Shown here: positions 34,123 through 42,517 of the stretch, one piece after another
How the letters are laid out: each line of letters begins with the position of its first letter
Position numbering within the stretch: position 1 is the stretch's first letter
From: Rhodobacter sp.
GTDB lineage: Bacteria; Pseudomonadota; Alphaproteobacteria; Rhodobacterales; Rhodobacteraceae
NCBI GenBank assembly: GCA_020637555.1
Contig: JACKKF010000004.1
Location: 1-64,000, forward strand
Direction: 5' to 3'
Length of the DNA: 64,000 nucleotides
Position numbers and translations under genes: made by a program
The notes under the pieces: model-generated
What the model was told of the DNA's origin: nothing
What the model saw: only the letters and a program-made list of their open reading frames with translations
Databases searched by the model: none

Positions 34123-34979
34123 TCGTCCGCCACCCCGTTTTCCAGCGTGCCGATGCCCGCGACCTCGATCTCGACCCGGTCGCCCGGCACCAGATACCGC
34201 GGCGGGTCGAACCTGGCGCCCGCGCCTGTCGGCGTGCCGGTGACAATCATGTCGCCCGGAACCAGCGTGGTGAAGGTGCTGATATAGGCGATCTCCTCGC
34301 GGATGGGGAACATCATCCGCGCCAGCACGTCATCCTGACGAACCTCTCCGTTCACCCGGGTGACGATGCGCGCGTCGTCCAGTTGCGCCGGGTCGTCGAA
34401 CGGCACCAGCCAGGGACCGATCGCGCCCGACCTGTCCCAGTTCTTGCCCTGCGTGACGTTGAACTTGGCATGCCGCACCCAGTCGCGGATCGTGCCCTCG
34501 TTGCACAGGGTCAGCGCGGCGATATGGTCATAGGCGTCCTCGGGACGGATGCGGCGACCGCCCTTGCCGATGACCACGACGACCTCGCCTTCGTAATCCA
34601 GCGTCTGGTTTTCCGGGGGGCGGATCAGGGGTTGCCCGTGCCCGGTGAAGCTGCGCGCAAAGCGCGGGAACAGCGACATGAACCTGGGCTGGGCGCTGCC
34701 GTCCTTGTATTCGGCGTTGCGATCCGGAAAGTTCACGCCGACGCACAGGATCTTTTCAGGGTCCGGCACGGGGATCGCATAGGCAAAGCTGCCGTCGGGA
34801 TGGGTCACTTCCCGGCCTTCGGCGGCCTTGGCCAGGGCCTCCAGACCGCCCGCAGCGATCACGTCCCGCAGGGTGCGCCACTGCGGAAACTCCGGCGACA
34901 GGGCGATCACGCCACCCTCGACAACCGCCCCATAGATCTGCTGGCCCCCGGATTCGATGGTGGCAAAACGTGGTCTCAT
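34119..34979 (-). CDS. hpaG: Fumarylacetoacetate hydrolase-family protein, probable HpaG-type decarboxylase/isomerase
   Basis: 286-residue FAH-superfamily enzyme. Metal-binding and core motifs: KILCVGVNFPDRNAEY, NQTLDYEGEVVVVIGKGGRR, FNVTQGKNWDRSGAIGPW, FTTLVPGDMIVTGTPTGAG. In this pathway such enzymes decarboxylate 5-carboxymethyl-2-oxo-hex-3-ene-1,6-dioate; the single-domain length means only one of the two HpaG activities may be present, with HpaF covering isomerisation. The ATG at 34979 (MRPRFATIESG) is itself the ATG of the GCACAAAGATG repeat core, and GGAG in that element sits 7 bp upstream as ribosome binding site. A broader FAH-family acylpyruvase is the alternative. Confidence 0.75.
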   Translation of the reverse strand: MRPRFATIESGGQQIYGAVVEGGVIALSPEFPQWRTLRDVIAAGGLEALAKAAEGREVTHPDGSFAYAIPVPDPEKILCVGVNFPDRNAEYKDGSAQPRFMSLFPRFARSFTGHGQPLIRPPENQTLDYEGEVVVVIGKGGRRIRPEDAYDHIAALTLCNEGTIRDWVRHAKFNVTQGKNWDRSGAIGPWLVPFDDPAQLDDARIVTRVNGEVRQDDVLARMMFPIREEIAYISTFTTLVPGDMIVTGTPTGAGARFDPPRYLVPGDRVEIEVAGIGTLENGVADE

Positions 34980-35030
34980 CTTTGTGCTCCAAATATCCTC
35001 GGGGGGTCCGGGGGGTGGAAAACCCCCCGG
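34977..35030 (-). repeat. Intergenic repeat (ATATTT...GCACAAAGATG subtype) that includes a gene start
   Basis: On the minus strand: hairpin CCGGGGGGT-TTTCC-ACCCCCCGG (35008-35030), then ACCCCCCGAGGATATTT and GGAGCACAAAGATG. The final ATG is the start codon of the FAH-family gene and GGAG acts as its likely ribosome site. The element lies inside the hpa operon, so the hairpin may reduce polar expression or protect the mRNA. Confidence 0.75.
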
Positions 35031-35055
35031 CGCTGTCAACCGCGACCGAAGCCGG

Positions 35056-36036
35056 TCAGGGGGCGATGATCGGCTGCGCCTTGAGCTGCGAATCGACCAG
35101 GGCCGCACCCTCGAACACCGACCCTTCCTCGAACCACGACCGTGGCGCGGGGGCGCCCCACAGCGTCTGGCGCTGCGGATCCTTGAGGTCCCATTTGATC
35201 GGTTCCAGATCCGGGTCCACGGTCATGTAGTCCGAGCAGTAGATCTCGATCCGGTGGCCATCGGGATCGCGCACATACAGGAAAAAAGCGTTCGAGATAC
35301 CGTGCCGCCCCGGGCCGCGTTCGATATTCGCCAGGTAGCCGGTGGTCGCCATCAGATCCAGCAGGTCGATGATGTTCAGCGGCGTCGGCACCCAAAAGGC
35401 GGTGTGATGCAGCCGTGGCCCGCGTCCGTTGGTGAAGGCCACGTCATGCACGCCGCCCTTGCGATGCATCCACGCCGCCCAGCATTTCCCCGACTCCGCG
35501 TCCTCGGTGTATTCGGTGACGCGGAAGCCGATCGTGTTGTAGAACGCGATCGAGGCATCCACATCCGCGCTGAACATGTTGAAATGGTCGATGCGCAGCG
35601 GTTTCACGCCCTTGTAGAGCTTGTAGTGCTGATGGATCGGCGCAAGCCGGTCCATCCTGGCGTAGAATTCCAGCGGAATGCCGAACGGGTCCTGGGTGCG
35701 GAAGGTGCGGCCCTGATAGGGGCGCTCGACCCAGTCAACCGGCAGGCCCTGGTCGGCGAACCATGCGGCCGCCTTGTCCAGATCGGGCTCGTCGAACAGC
35801 TTGAACCCCAACAGACCGACCGAGGGCGTGTCGTCCTGGACCAGCACGATGCAATGATGCCCGCGCTCTTCCATGGCCCGCAGATAGATCGTGCGGTCGT
35901 CCTCGTCTGTGACCTGCAAGCCCAGCGTATCCACATAAAAGGCACGCGAGGCTGCAAGGTTCGTCACCCGATACTCGACATGGCTGAGACGGACGATGTT
36001 GAACGGCGGATAGAGGGTCGGTGCGGGAATGGGCAT
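35056..36036 (-). CDS. hpaD: 3,4-dihydroxyphenylacetate 2,3-dioxygenase, type I extradiol (VOC fold)
   Basis: Ring-cleaving homoprotocatechuate dioxygenase of the vicinal-oxygen-chelate superfamily, 326 residues. It closely follows the Brevibacterium/Arthrobacter HPCD pattern: RLSHVEYRVTNLAASRAFYV, GLQVTDEDDRTIYLRAMEE, and the iron ligands in LRIDHFNMFSADV (His), GPRLHHTAFWVPTP (His) and GHRIEIYCSDY (Glu). RGPGRHGISNAFFLYVRDPD is also shared. The ATG at 36036 with GAGGAG upstream is preferred over a longer start. The next gene upstream in the operon encodes an unrelated LigB-type enzyme for the same reaction. Confidence 0.85.
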   Translation of the reverse strand: MPIPAPTLYPPFNIVRLSHVEYRVTNLAASRAFYVDTLGLQVTDEDDRTIYLRAMEERGHHCIVLVQDDTPSVGLLGFKLFDEPDLDKAAAWFADQGLPVDWVERPYQGRTFRTQDPFGIPLEFYARMDRLAPIHQHYKLYKGVKPLRIDHFNMFSADVDASIAFYNTIGFRVTEYTEDAESGKCWAAWMHRKGGVHDVAFTNGRGPRLHHTAFWVPTPLNIIDLLDLMATTGYLANIERGPGRHGISNAFFLYVRDPDGHRIEIYCSDYMTVDPDLEPIKWDLKDPQRQTLWGAPAPRSWFEEGSVFEGAALVDSQLKAQPIIAP

Positions 36037-36055
36037 CAGGGCTCCTCGGTTGGCG

Positions 36056-36082
36056 GTAGGGTGCGTTGTCAACGCACCTTAC
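36056..36082. repeat. GTAGGGTGCGTT inverted-repeat element
   Basis: GTAGGGTGCGTT-GTC-AACGCACCTTAC folds into a 12-bp stem with one G-U pair. It lies between the two ring-cleavage dioxygenase genes, with its last bases inside the LigB-type gene's 3' end. A related GTAGGGTGCGTG-CTCG-CACGCACC stem occurs before ilvC at 42.48 kb, suggesting a second dispersed hairpin family. Confidence 0.6.
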
Positions 36083-36930
36083 ACGGGGAAAAGGACGTTG
36101 ACCTGTCCGGTGCCGGACGACGGGAAATACTCGGTCACCACCTCGCACTGGCCGCTATAGGCGTCCCAGCCCAGCGCGCCATACAGCATCGCGGTGTCGT
36201 GCATCGACCCTTCGCCCGAGCAGTGTCTGGCATAGTCGCCCAGCATCTTCAGGAAGGTCGCGTGATCGCCGCGCTTCCACATCTCCAGCACCATCAGGTC
36301 CACCTGGCGGTTGAATTCGCTGGAGATGGTGAAGGTGCCGTTGTTCGGCGCATAGTCGCGATTCGACCAGATCTTGTGGCTGAGCGACCCCGAGGCGACC
36401 AGCAGCGCGCGGCAATCGCTGGCCTCGATCGCCTCGCGGATCGCCTGGCCCACCAGCCGGCTTTCGTCGTGATCGTGCACCGTGCAGAAGGCGGCGACCG
36501 ACACCACCTTCATGTCATGTTCGCGCGACATGAAATGCATCGGCACCAGCGTGCCGTATTCCAGGTCCAGGCTGTCCAGGTGATGCGACAGCGTATAGAC
36601 GCCCAGTTCGGTCGCCCGCCTGGCGATCGCATCGCCCAGCTCGGGGTTGCCGCGATGCGAATAGGGCAGGTCGCGGATGAACTGCGGGAACTCGGACGAG
36701 GTCAGCAGACCCTCGAACCTGGCATTGGCATTCACATGGAAGCCCGCGTTCACCAGCCAGTGCGTATCGCAGATCACCACGGTGTCGACGTCCAGCGCCC
36801 TGGCGCGGCGCGCGATCTCCAGGTGGCCGTCAATGGCCGCCTGGCGTTTGCCCTTGAGGGCGCCTTCCTGTTCCGACATCTGCAGGGTCGGCACATGGGT
36901 CATCTTGGCAGCAAGGACGAGTTCGCCCAT
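36079..36930 (-). CDS. hpaD: 3,4-dihydroxyphenylacetate 2,3-dioxygenase, type III extradiol (LigB fold)
   Basis: 283 residues. It is the E. coli HpcB/HpaD-type enzyme: LVLAAKMTHVPTLQMSEQEG (His iron ligand), RQAAIDGHLEIARRAR, VVICDTHWLVNAGFHVNANA, LEYGTLVPMHFMS, LLVASGSLSHKIW, GEGSMHDTAMLYGALGW and the end FPSSGTGQVNVLFPV. This family has no homology to the VOC dioxygenase encoded 43 bp downstream. Start ATG 36930. Both appear complete, with their iron-ligand motifs, so either may be the main ring-cleaving enzyme, or they may differ in substrate (for example homogentisate-like or methylated catechols). Confidence 0.88.
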   Translation of the reverse strand: MGELVLAAKMTHVPTLQMSEQEGALKGKRQAAIDGHLEIARRARALDVDTVVICDTHWLVNAGFHVNANARFEGLLTSSEFPQFIRDLPYSHRGNPELGDAIARRATELGVYTLSHHLDSLDLEYGTLVPMHFMSREHDMKVVSVAAFCTVHDHDESRLVGQAIREAIEASDCRALLVASGSLSHKIWSNRDYAPNNGTFTISSEFNRQVDLMVLEMWKRGDHATFLKMLGDYARHCSGEGSMHDTAMLYGALGWDAYSGQCEVVTEYFPSSGTGQVNVLFPV

Positions 36931-36976
36931 CGGTCTATCCTCCCGAAACGTTCGCGCGTTCCCAGGGTTGCGGTTG

Positions 36977-38481
<1,505 letters not shown>

Positions 38482-38485
<4 letters not shown>

Positions 38486-38877
38486 GCTTGCATATCCTTC
38501 GGCAGGAAACGGCGGATGGAACTGGTTTTCGGGCTGAGTTCCGGGTCGATGTCACGCATTTCCAGCGAGAGCATCAGCGAATTTTCGGCGAGGTCCGCGG
38601 CGCAGAAGGCCTCGGCCGCGGCAAAGACATGGGCGGTGGCGCGGGCCTTGTCCTGGGGGCTGCGCCCGCCGCGCAGGCGGATCGAAATGTCGATGAACCC
38701 GTGCCTGGGGTCACCATCCGCGATCAGCACATGGTCGGCGGCAAAGGCCCGCACCCGGATTCCCGCGGGCGGAAAGACGCCGGTTTCCACGGCCGCGTCG
38801 CGCAGCACCCGCAGCAGGCCCGGCATGTCCAGGCGTTCCTCAAGGTTGCGCGAATACTGGATCGACAGATGTGGCAC
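38482..38877 (-). CDS. hpaF: 5-carboxymethyl-2-hydroxymuconate delta-isomerase
   Basis: 131-residue tautomerase-superfamily trimer subunit. The mature N-terminus is Pro (MPHLSIQYSRNLE), which is the catalytic base in this family. ETGVFPPAGIRVRAFAADHV, GDPRHGFIDISIRLRGGR and FCAADLAENSLMLSLEMRDI match HpaF. GTG start at 38877 with GGAGGGGA upstream. First gene of the hpa catabolic operon, divergent from hpaR. Confidence 0.9.
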
Positions 38878-38892
38878 GGCTCCCCTCCGCTA

Positions 38893-38936
38893 TTAATTGC
38901 TTTGTTAAGCGTTTTTGCGATCCGAGTCAATCGCAA
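38893..38936. promoter_or_regulatory. Operator-like inverted repeat in the hpaR-hpaF divergent promoter
   Basis: The 99-bp divergent gap contains a perfect inverted repeat TTGCGAT (38915-38921) / ATCGCAA (38930-38936) with an 8-bp spacer, and a TTAA-N8-TTAA pair (38893-38908). Both are plausible sites for a dimeric MarR-type repressor such as HpaR controlling both directions. Assignment is inferred from position. Confidence 0.5.
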
Positions 38937-38976
38937 TCTGCTTGATTTGTTCAGCTTGATCCGCCAGAGCGAGGGC

Positions 38977-39420
38977 ATGACCAAGACGTCCTTGCGCAGA
39001 ACCGCCCGTTCCCTGCCCATCGCCCTGCTGCGGGCGCGCGAAACCGTCATGGGGCCTGTGCGCGACATGCTGGTGTCCAGCGGCGTGAACGAGCAGAAAT
39101 GGCGGGTGCTGCGCGTTCTCGACGAGGGCGGCCCGCTGGATCAGAGCCTGCTGGCCGAACGCGCCTGCCTGCAATTGCCCAGCCTGACCCGCATCCTGCG
39201 CGCGATGGAAGACCAGGGCATGGTCACGCGCGCCACCGATCCGGCCGACAGACGGCGCTCGATCGTCACGATCTCGGACGTGGGGCGCCAGGTGATCGAG
39301 GATCACGCGCAGGAAAGCCTGGCGATCTTTGCGCGGCTCGAGGCGGCCTACGGCCGCGAGCGCATGGAAACGCTGCTGGACCTGCTGGAAGAGCTGAACC
39401 GCGTCACGCCCGACGCGTGA
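38977..39420 (+). CDS. hpaR: MarR-family repressor of homoprotocatechuate degradation
   Basis: 147 residues. LPIALLRARETVMGPVRDML, VNEQKWRVLRVLDEGGPLDQ, winged-helix recognition LQLPSLTRILRAMEDQGMVT and wing DPADRRRSIVTISDVGRQVI match HpaR. It is transcribed away from hpaF, and the shared intergenic region carries inverted repeats, so repression of the hpa operon with relief by the aromatic substrate is likely. ATG 38977 follows CGAGGGC. Confidence 0.9.
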   Translation: MTKTSLRRTARSLPIALLRARETVMGPVRDMLVSSGVNEQKWRVLRVLDEGGPLDQSLLAERACLQLPSLTRILRAMEDQGMVTRATDPADRRRSIVTISDVGRQVIEDHAQESLAIFARLEAAYGRERMETLLDLLEELNRVTPDA

Positions 39421-39421
39421 C

Positions 39422-39892
39422 TCAGCGCCGCGCGCGGCGGCTGTTGGTTTCGCCCGTGACCACGACTTCGGCGGTGGTGTCCAGTTGTGCCTGGGTCAGC
39501 GTATAGACGGCGGTCAGCGTGCGCGCGGCGGCGTTCGTTTCGGCAACCGGTTCGACCGGCGCCGCCGCGACAAAGCGGAACGTCAGCGTGCCATTGGTCG
39601 GGCGGCCGAAATTCTCGGGCACCAGTTCGGCGTCCCACCAGCCGGCGGCGGGCATCACGGCCTCGGCGCGGACGATGGCGCCGGACGAGGTGCGCTCAAT
39701 GGTCATGGCGTTGATCTGCGGCACCAGCGGGCGGTGGTCGACGCTATCCGAGACCGGCCCCAGCGGTGCGCTGGTTTCCTCTTGCGAACCGCCGAACCAG
39801 TTCATGGGATTGAGGCGCGACTCGCGCACCCGGCCGCAGGCCGACAGGCTCAACGAAATGGCAAGCAGGGCCACCAGAAACGGGGTTTTCAT
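39422..39892 (-). CDS. Predicted lipoprotein of unknown function
   Basis: 156 residues. The N-terminus MKTPFLVALLAISLSLSACG is a type II signal peptide with lipobox LSAC; Gly after the Cys. The following RLNPMNWFGGSQEE motif and the domain with AEAVMPAAGWWDAELVPENF suggest a conserved outer-membrane-associated protein, but I do not recognise a function. Stop is one base past the convergent hpaR stop. ATG 39892 gives the correctly positioned lipobox; longer starts would bury it. Confidence 0.72.
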   Translation of the reverse strand: MKTPFLVALLAISLSLSACGRVRESRLNPMNWFGGSQEETSAPLGPVSDSVDHRPLVPQINAMTIERTSSGAIVRAEAVMPAAGWWDAELVPENFGRPTNGTLTFRFVAAAPVEPVAETNAAARTLTAVYTLTQAQLDTTAEVVVTGETNSRRARR

Positions 39893-40020
39893 GCGCACGG
39901 CCTCCAGATGCGGACAGCGCGCCCTGAGTAGCGCAAAGGCACGCGGTTGAAAAGGGTGGGGCTGGACCTCGGGCGCGCCGCGGCCTAGGTCTGGGCGCAC
40001 AGCAGTATGCCGGAGGGAGC

Positions 40021-40443
40021 ATGGCGCAAGAAGACTTCGACGAAATCGCCGAGACCTTCGAGTTCCTCGACGATTGGGAGGACCGCTATCGCCATGTCAT
40101 CGAACTGGGCCGCGCCCTGGCGCCGATGCCCGAGGCGTTGAAGGTCCCCGCGAACAAGGTCAACGGGTGTGCCAGCCAGGTCTGGCTGTTTCCGCAGATC
40201 GACAACGCGCGGTTCGACTTTCTGGGTGACAGCGACGCGATGATCGTGCGCGGTCTGATCGCCGTTCTGCACGCACTCTATGCCGGGCGTCCCGTTGCCG
40301 AGGTTCCGGGCATCGACGCCGCGGCCGAATTGCGCCGCCTGGGGCTGGACGAGCACCTGTCCTCGCAACGCTCGAACGGGTTGCGCGCGATGGTGGATCG
40401 CATCCGCGCCGTGGCCGGGGCCGAGGGAGACACCCATGCCTGA
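40021..40443 (+). CDS. sufE: SufE family Fe-S cluster assembly protein
   Basis: 140 residues. It accepts sulfur from a cysteine desulfurase (SufS) as a persulfide on the Cys in KVNGCASQVWLFPQ. IAETFEFLDDWEDRYRHVIE at the N-terminus and VRGLIAVLHALYAGRPVAEV are standard SufE segments. GGAGGGAGC... precedes the ATG. Stop overlaps the next gene by 8 bp; the sulfur theme continues with a TauE/SafE exporter and a TusA protein. Confidence 0.92.
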   Translation: MAQEDFDEIAETFEFLDDWEDRYRHVIELGRALAPMPEALKVPANKVNGCASQVWLFPQIDNARFDFLGDSDAMIVRGLIAVLHALYAGRPVAEVPGIDAAAELRRLGLDEHLSSQRSNGLRAMVDRIRAVAGAEGDTHA

Positions 40444-41254
40444 TACCACACTTCTGATCGAGATGGGCTTGCTGCTGGCGGTGATCGGCGGCGTGGCCGG
40501 GGTGATCGCCGGCTTGCTGGGGGTGGGCGGCGGCATCGTGCTGGTGCCCGCCTTTTTCTATGCGTTCAGCGCGCTGGGCTATGGCGGTCCGCAGTTGATG
40601 CAGGTCTGTCTTGCGACCTCGCTGGCGACAATCATCGTGACCTCGATCAAGTCGGTGCGTGCCCACAACCGGCGCGGCGCGGTGGATTGGGACATTCTCA
40701 AAGGCTGGGCACCGTGGATCGCCACGGGCGCCGTGATCGGAATGATCGCGGCATCGGGCCTCAGATCGGTGGTCTTGCAGGCGATCTTTGGTGTGCTGGG
40801 CATGGTCGTGGGCCTCTATCTGGCCTTTGGCCGCCCGCACTGGCGCCTGGGCGAGGCCATGCCGACCGGCGCCCCGCGCGCGGCAACCGGCGGGACCGTC
40901 GGCTTCCTGTCGGTGTTGATGGGGATCGGCGGGGGCTCTTTCGGGGTGCCGCTGATGTCGCTGTTCGCCGTGCCGATCCATCGCGCGGTGGCGACAGCGG
41001 CCGGGTTCGGCGTGATCATTGCCGTGCCGTCGGTCATCGGTTTCCTGTTGCTGAACCCCGAGTCCCCGCCGCCAATGACCCTGGGTGCGGTGAACCTTCC
41101 GGCCTTTGCGCTGGTGGTGGCGATGACGATGATCACGACGCCCTGGGGGGTGAAGCTGGCCCATGCCATGGACCCAAAGCCCCTGAAACGGGTGTTTGCC
41201 GTGTTTCTGATGATCATGGCGCTGAACATGCTGCGCAAGGCGCTGGGGTTCTGA
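40436..41254 (+). CDS. TauE/SafE family sulfite/organosulfonate exporter-like membrane protein
   Basis: 272 residues, about eight transmembrane helices in two repeats. GVIAGLLGVGGGIVLVPAFF is the first signature loop and GFLSVLMGIGGGSFGVPLMS the second; QVCLATSLATIIVTSIKSVR follows. Probable anion (sulfite, sulfoacetate) permease; specificity unknown. The ATG at 40436 lies inside the sufE end, and longer upstream frames overlap sufE further, so this start is favoured. Confidence 0.85.
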   Translation: MPDTTLLIEMGLLLAVIGGVAGVIAGLLGVGGGIVLVPAFFYAFSALGYGGPQLMQVCLATSLATIIVTSIKSVRAHNRRGAVDWDILKGWAPWIATGAVIGMIAASGLRSVVLQAIFGVLGMVVGLYLAFGRPHWRLGEAMPTGAPRAATGGTVGFLSVLMGIGGGSFGVPLMSLFAVPIHRAVATAAGFGVIIAVPSVIGFLLLNPESPPPMTLGAVNLPAFALVVAMTMITTPWGVKLAHAMDPKPLKRVFAVFLMIMALNMLRKALGF

Positions 41255-41266
41255 ACGCCGGTCCGG

Positions 41267-41494
41267 TCACGCTCGGCGGATACGGTGCTCCAACCCCTGG
41301 GGCGTTTCGGTCAGACCCAGGTATTCGTGCCCCGTCTGCGCGCAGAAATGCGGCATGTCCAGAATCGAGGCCGCGTCGCTGGCCCGCACCAGCAGCACCG
41401 CGCCGGCAGGCAGGCTCATCAACCGCTTGCGCGCCTTCAGCACCGGAAGGGGGCACAACAGGCCCCGCGCGTCGATCTCGTCGTCATGATCCAT
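41267..41494 (-). CDS. TusA-like sulfur carrier protein
   Basis: 75 residues with the TusA/YedF signature DARGLLCPLPVLKARKRLM, where the Cys carries persulfide sulfur, followed by VLLVRASDAASILDMPHF. Such proteins relay sulfur for tRNA thiolation or other pathways. It converges with the TauE gene (12 bp) and its start overlaps the end of the HNH gene by 11 bp. Confidence 0.88.
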   Translation of the reverse strand: MDHDDEIDARGLLCPLPVLKARKRLMSLPAGAVLLVRASDAASILDMPHFCAQTGHEYLGLTETPQGLEHRIRRA

Positions 41495-41816
41495 GCGCCT
41501 GCCCTAGCGCCGGGGCCTGATGCTGTCCAGCCCGCCGCCCGCCCGGCACGCGCGAGGTGAAGCCGGGCGGGCGCCTGGCGACCCAGTCCGCGAACCGCCG
41601 CAATCGGGGATGGCTGCGCAGGGCCTCGATCGTGGCATAGTTGCGGGCCAGTTCGGCCTCGCTCAGCGCCGCATGGATTTCCTTGTGGCAGATGTGGTGC
41701 AACACCACGGTCGGCCCGCCTTTGCCCCCTTTGAGCCGGGGGATCAGATGGTGCCGGGATTGCGGCACGTCCGGGGGGATCGGCCGCAGGCACAGCGGGC
41801 AGACAGGATCGCTCAT
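41484..41816 (-). CDS. HNH endonuclease family protein
   Basis: 110 residues. A zinc-ribbon-like CPLCLRPI precedes the HNH core: SRHHLIPRLKGG and TVVLHHICHKEIHAAL, with the His-His and His-x3-His typical of the motif. The C-terminal 30 residues are basic, Pro/Gly-rich. No phage or restriction gene is nearby, so it is an orphan small HNH protein of the kind common in alphaproteobacteria. Start shares ATGA with the upstream gene and the stop lies in tusA-like. Confidence 0.8.
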   Translation of the reverse strand: MSDPVCPLCLRPIPPDVPQSRHHLIPRLKGGKGGPTVVLHHICHKEIHAALSEAELARNYATIEALRSHPRLRRFADWVARRPPGFTSRVPGGRRAGQHQAPALGQAHGS

Positions 41817-42352
41817 GGCGCCGGTTGTGCCTGCGGCAGCGCGATCAGCAACCGGCCGTCGCGCCCGATCCGCACGGCGCCCGCCGGCGCGCCGTCGGCC
41901 ACGCGCGTGACTGGCAGCAGCGGGGCGGGCAGGTCCCAGCTCACCATGCCGGCGCCCAGCACCGCACGCACCCCGGCCAGGCGCGCGGCCTCGTCCACCG
42001 TGGCGACCAGCGTGGTCCCCGCCAGCGTCACGGTGCCCAACGGCAGGCCGGCCATCCAGCGGTTGCGAAAGGTCGCGCGGAACAGGCCGCCGATCACCGG
42101 CGTGCCGGACAGATCCGCGCGGTCCTCTTCATAGGCAGGGGCGCCGCCGGTCCAATGGGTGCCAAAGGCGCGGTGGCGGTCCTGCACGACCAACGCCCCA
42201 AGCGTGACATGGACGCCGGCGATCCGCAGCCGGACCGGACGCGGATCGCCGGTCAGGCGATGATTCAGGCCCTCGGCCAGGGCAGGGGATGCCAGCGTGC
42301 CCGCAGTCGTGGCGCAGGCCGCCAGGGCAGTCAGAAAGGAACGGCGATGCAT
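41813..42352 (-). CDS. Exported protein with Tat-like signal, unknown function
   Basis: 179 residues. N-terminal MHRRSFLTALAACATTAGTL resembles a twin-arginine signal (RRSFL) with cleavage near ASPALAEG. The mature part has short beta-rich blocks (VRLRIAGVHVTLGALVVQDR, VTLAGTTLVATVDEAARLAG) but I do not recognise a family. ATG 42352 places the twin Arg at positions 3-4. It shares ATGA with the HNH gene; the grouping suggests coexpression but no function. Confidence 0.65.
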   Translation of the reverse strand: MHRRSFLTALAACATTAGTLASPALAEGLNHRLTGDPRPVRLRIAGVHVTLGALVVQDRHRAFGTHWTGGAPAYEEDRADLSGTPVIGGLFRATFRNRWMAGLPLGTVTLAGTTLVATVDEAARLAGVRAVLGAGMVSWDLPAPLLPVTRVADGAPAGAVRIGRDGRLLIALPQAQPAP

Positions 42353-42430
42353 GGCATTCTCCTGCGCTGGCCCCAATCCTAGCAGACACCGTGCCGCTCA
42401 GCGCGTCAAACCCGCGTGTGTGCGATGCGC

Positions 42431-42461
42431 AAAAAGGCGCGCAGCCTCCCCGCTGCGCGCC
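42431..42461 (-). terminator. Intrinsic terminator of ilvC
   Basis: On the minus strand GGCGCGCAG-CGGGGAGG-CTGCGCGCC (42436-42461) is followed by TTTTT. It lies 57 bp past the ilvC stop. A GGTGCGTG-CTCG-CACGCACC stem (42483-42502), related to the element at 36.06 kb, lies between the two. Confidence 0.88.
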
Positions 42462-42517
42462 CTTTGCTACCCCGGGGGGTAGGGTGCGTGCTCGCACGCA
42501 CCGTGTGTCGAACCCGA

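Noticed and set aside
35056..36930. Recent duplication of hpaD
   Set aside because: The two dioxygenases belong to different folds (VOC and LigB) and share no sequence similarity.
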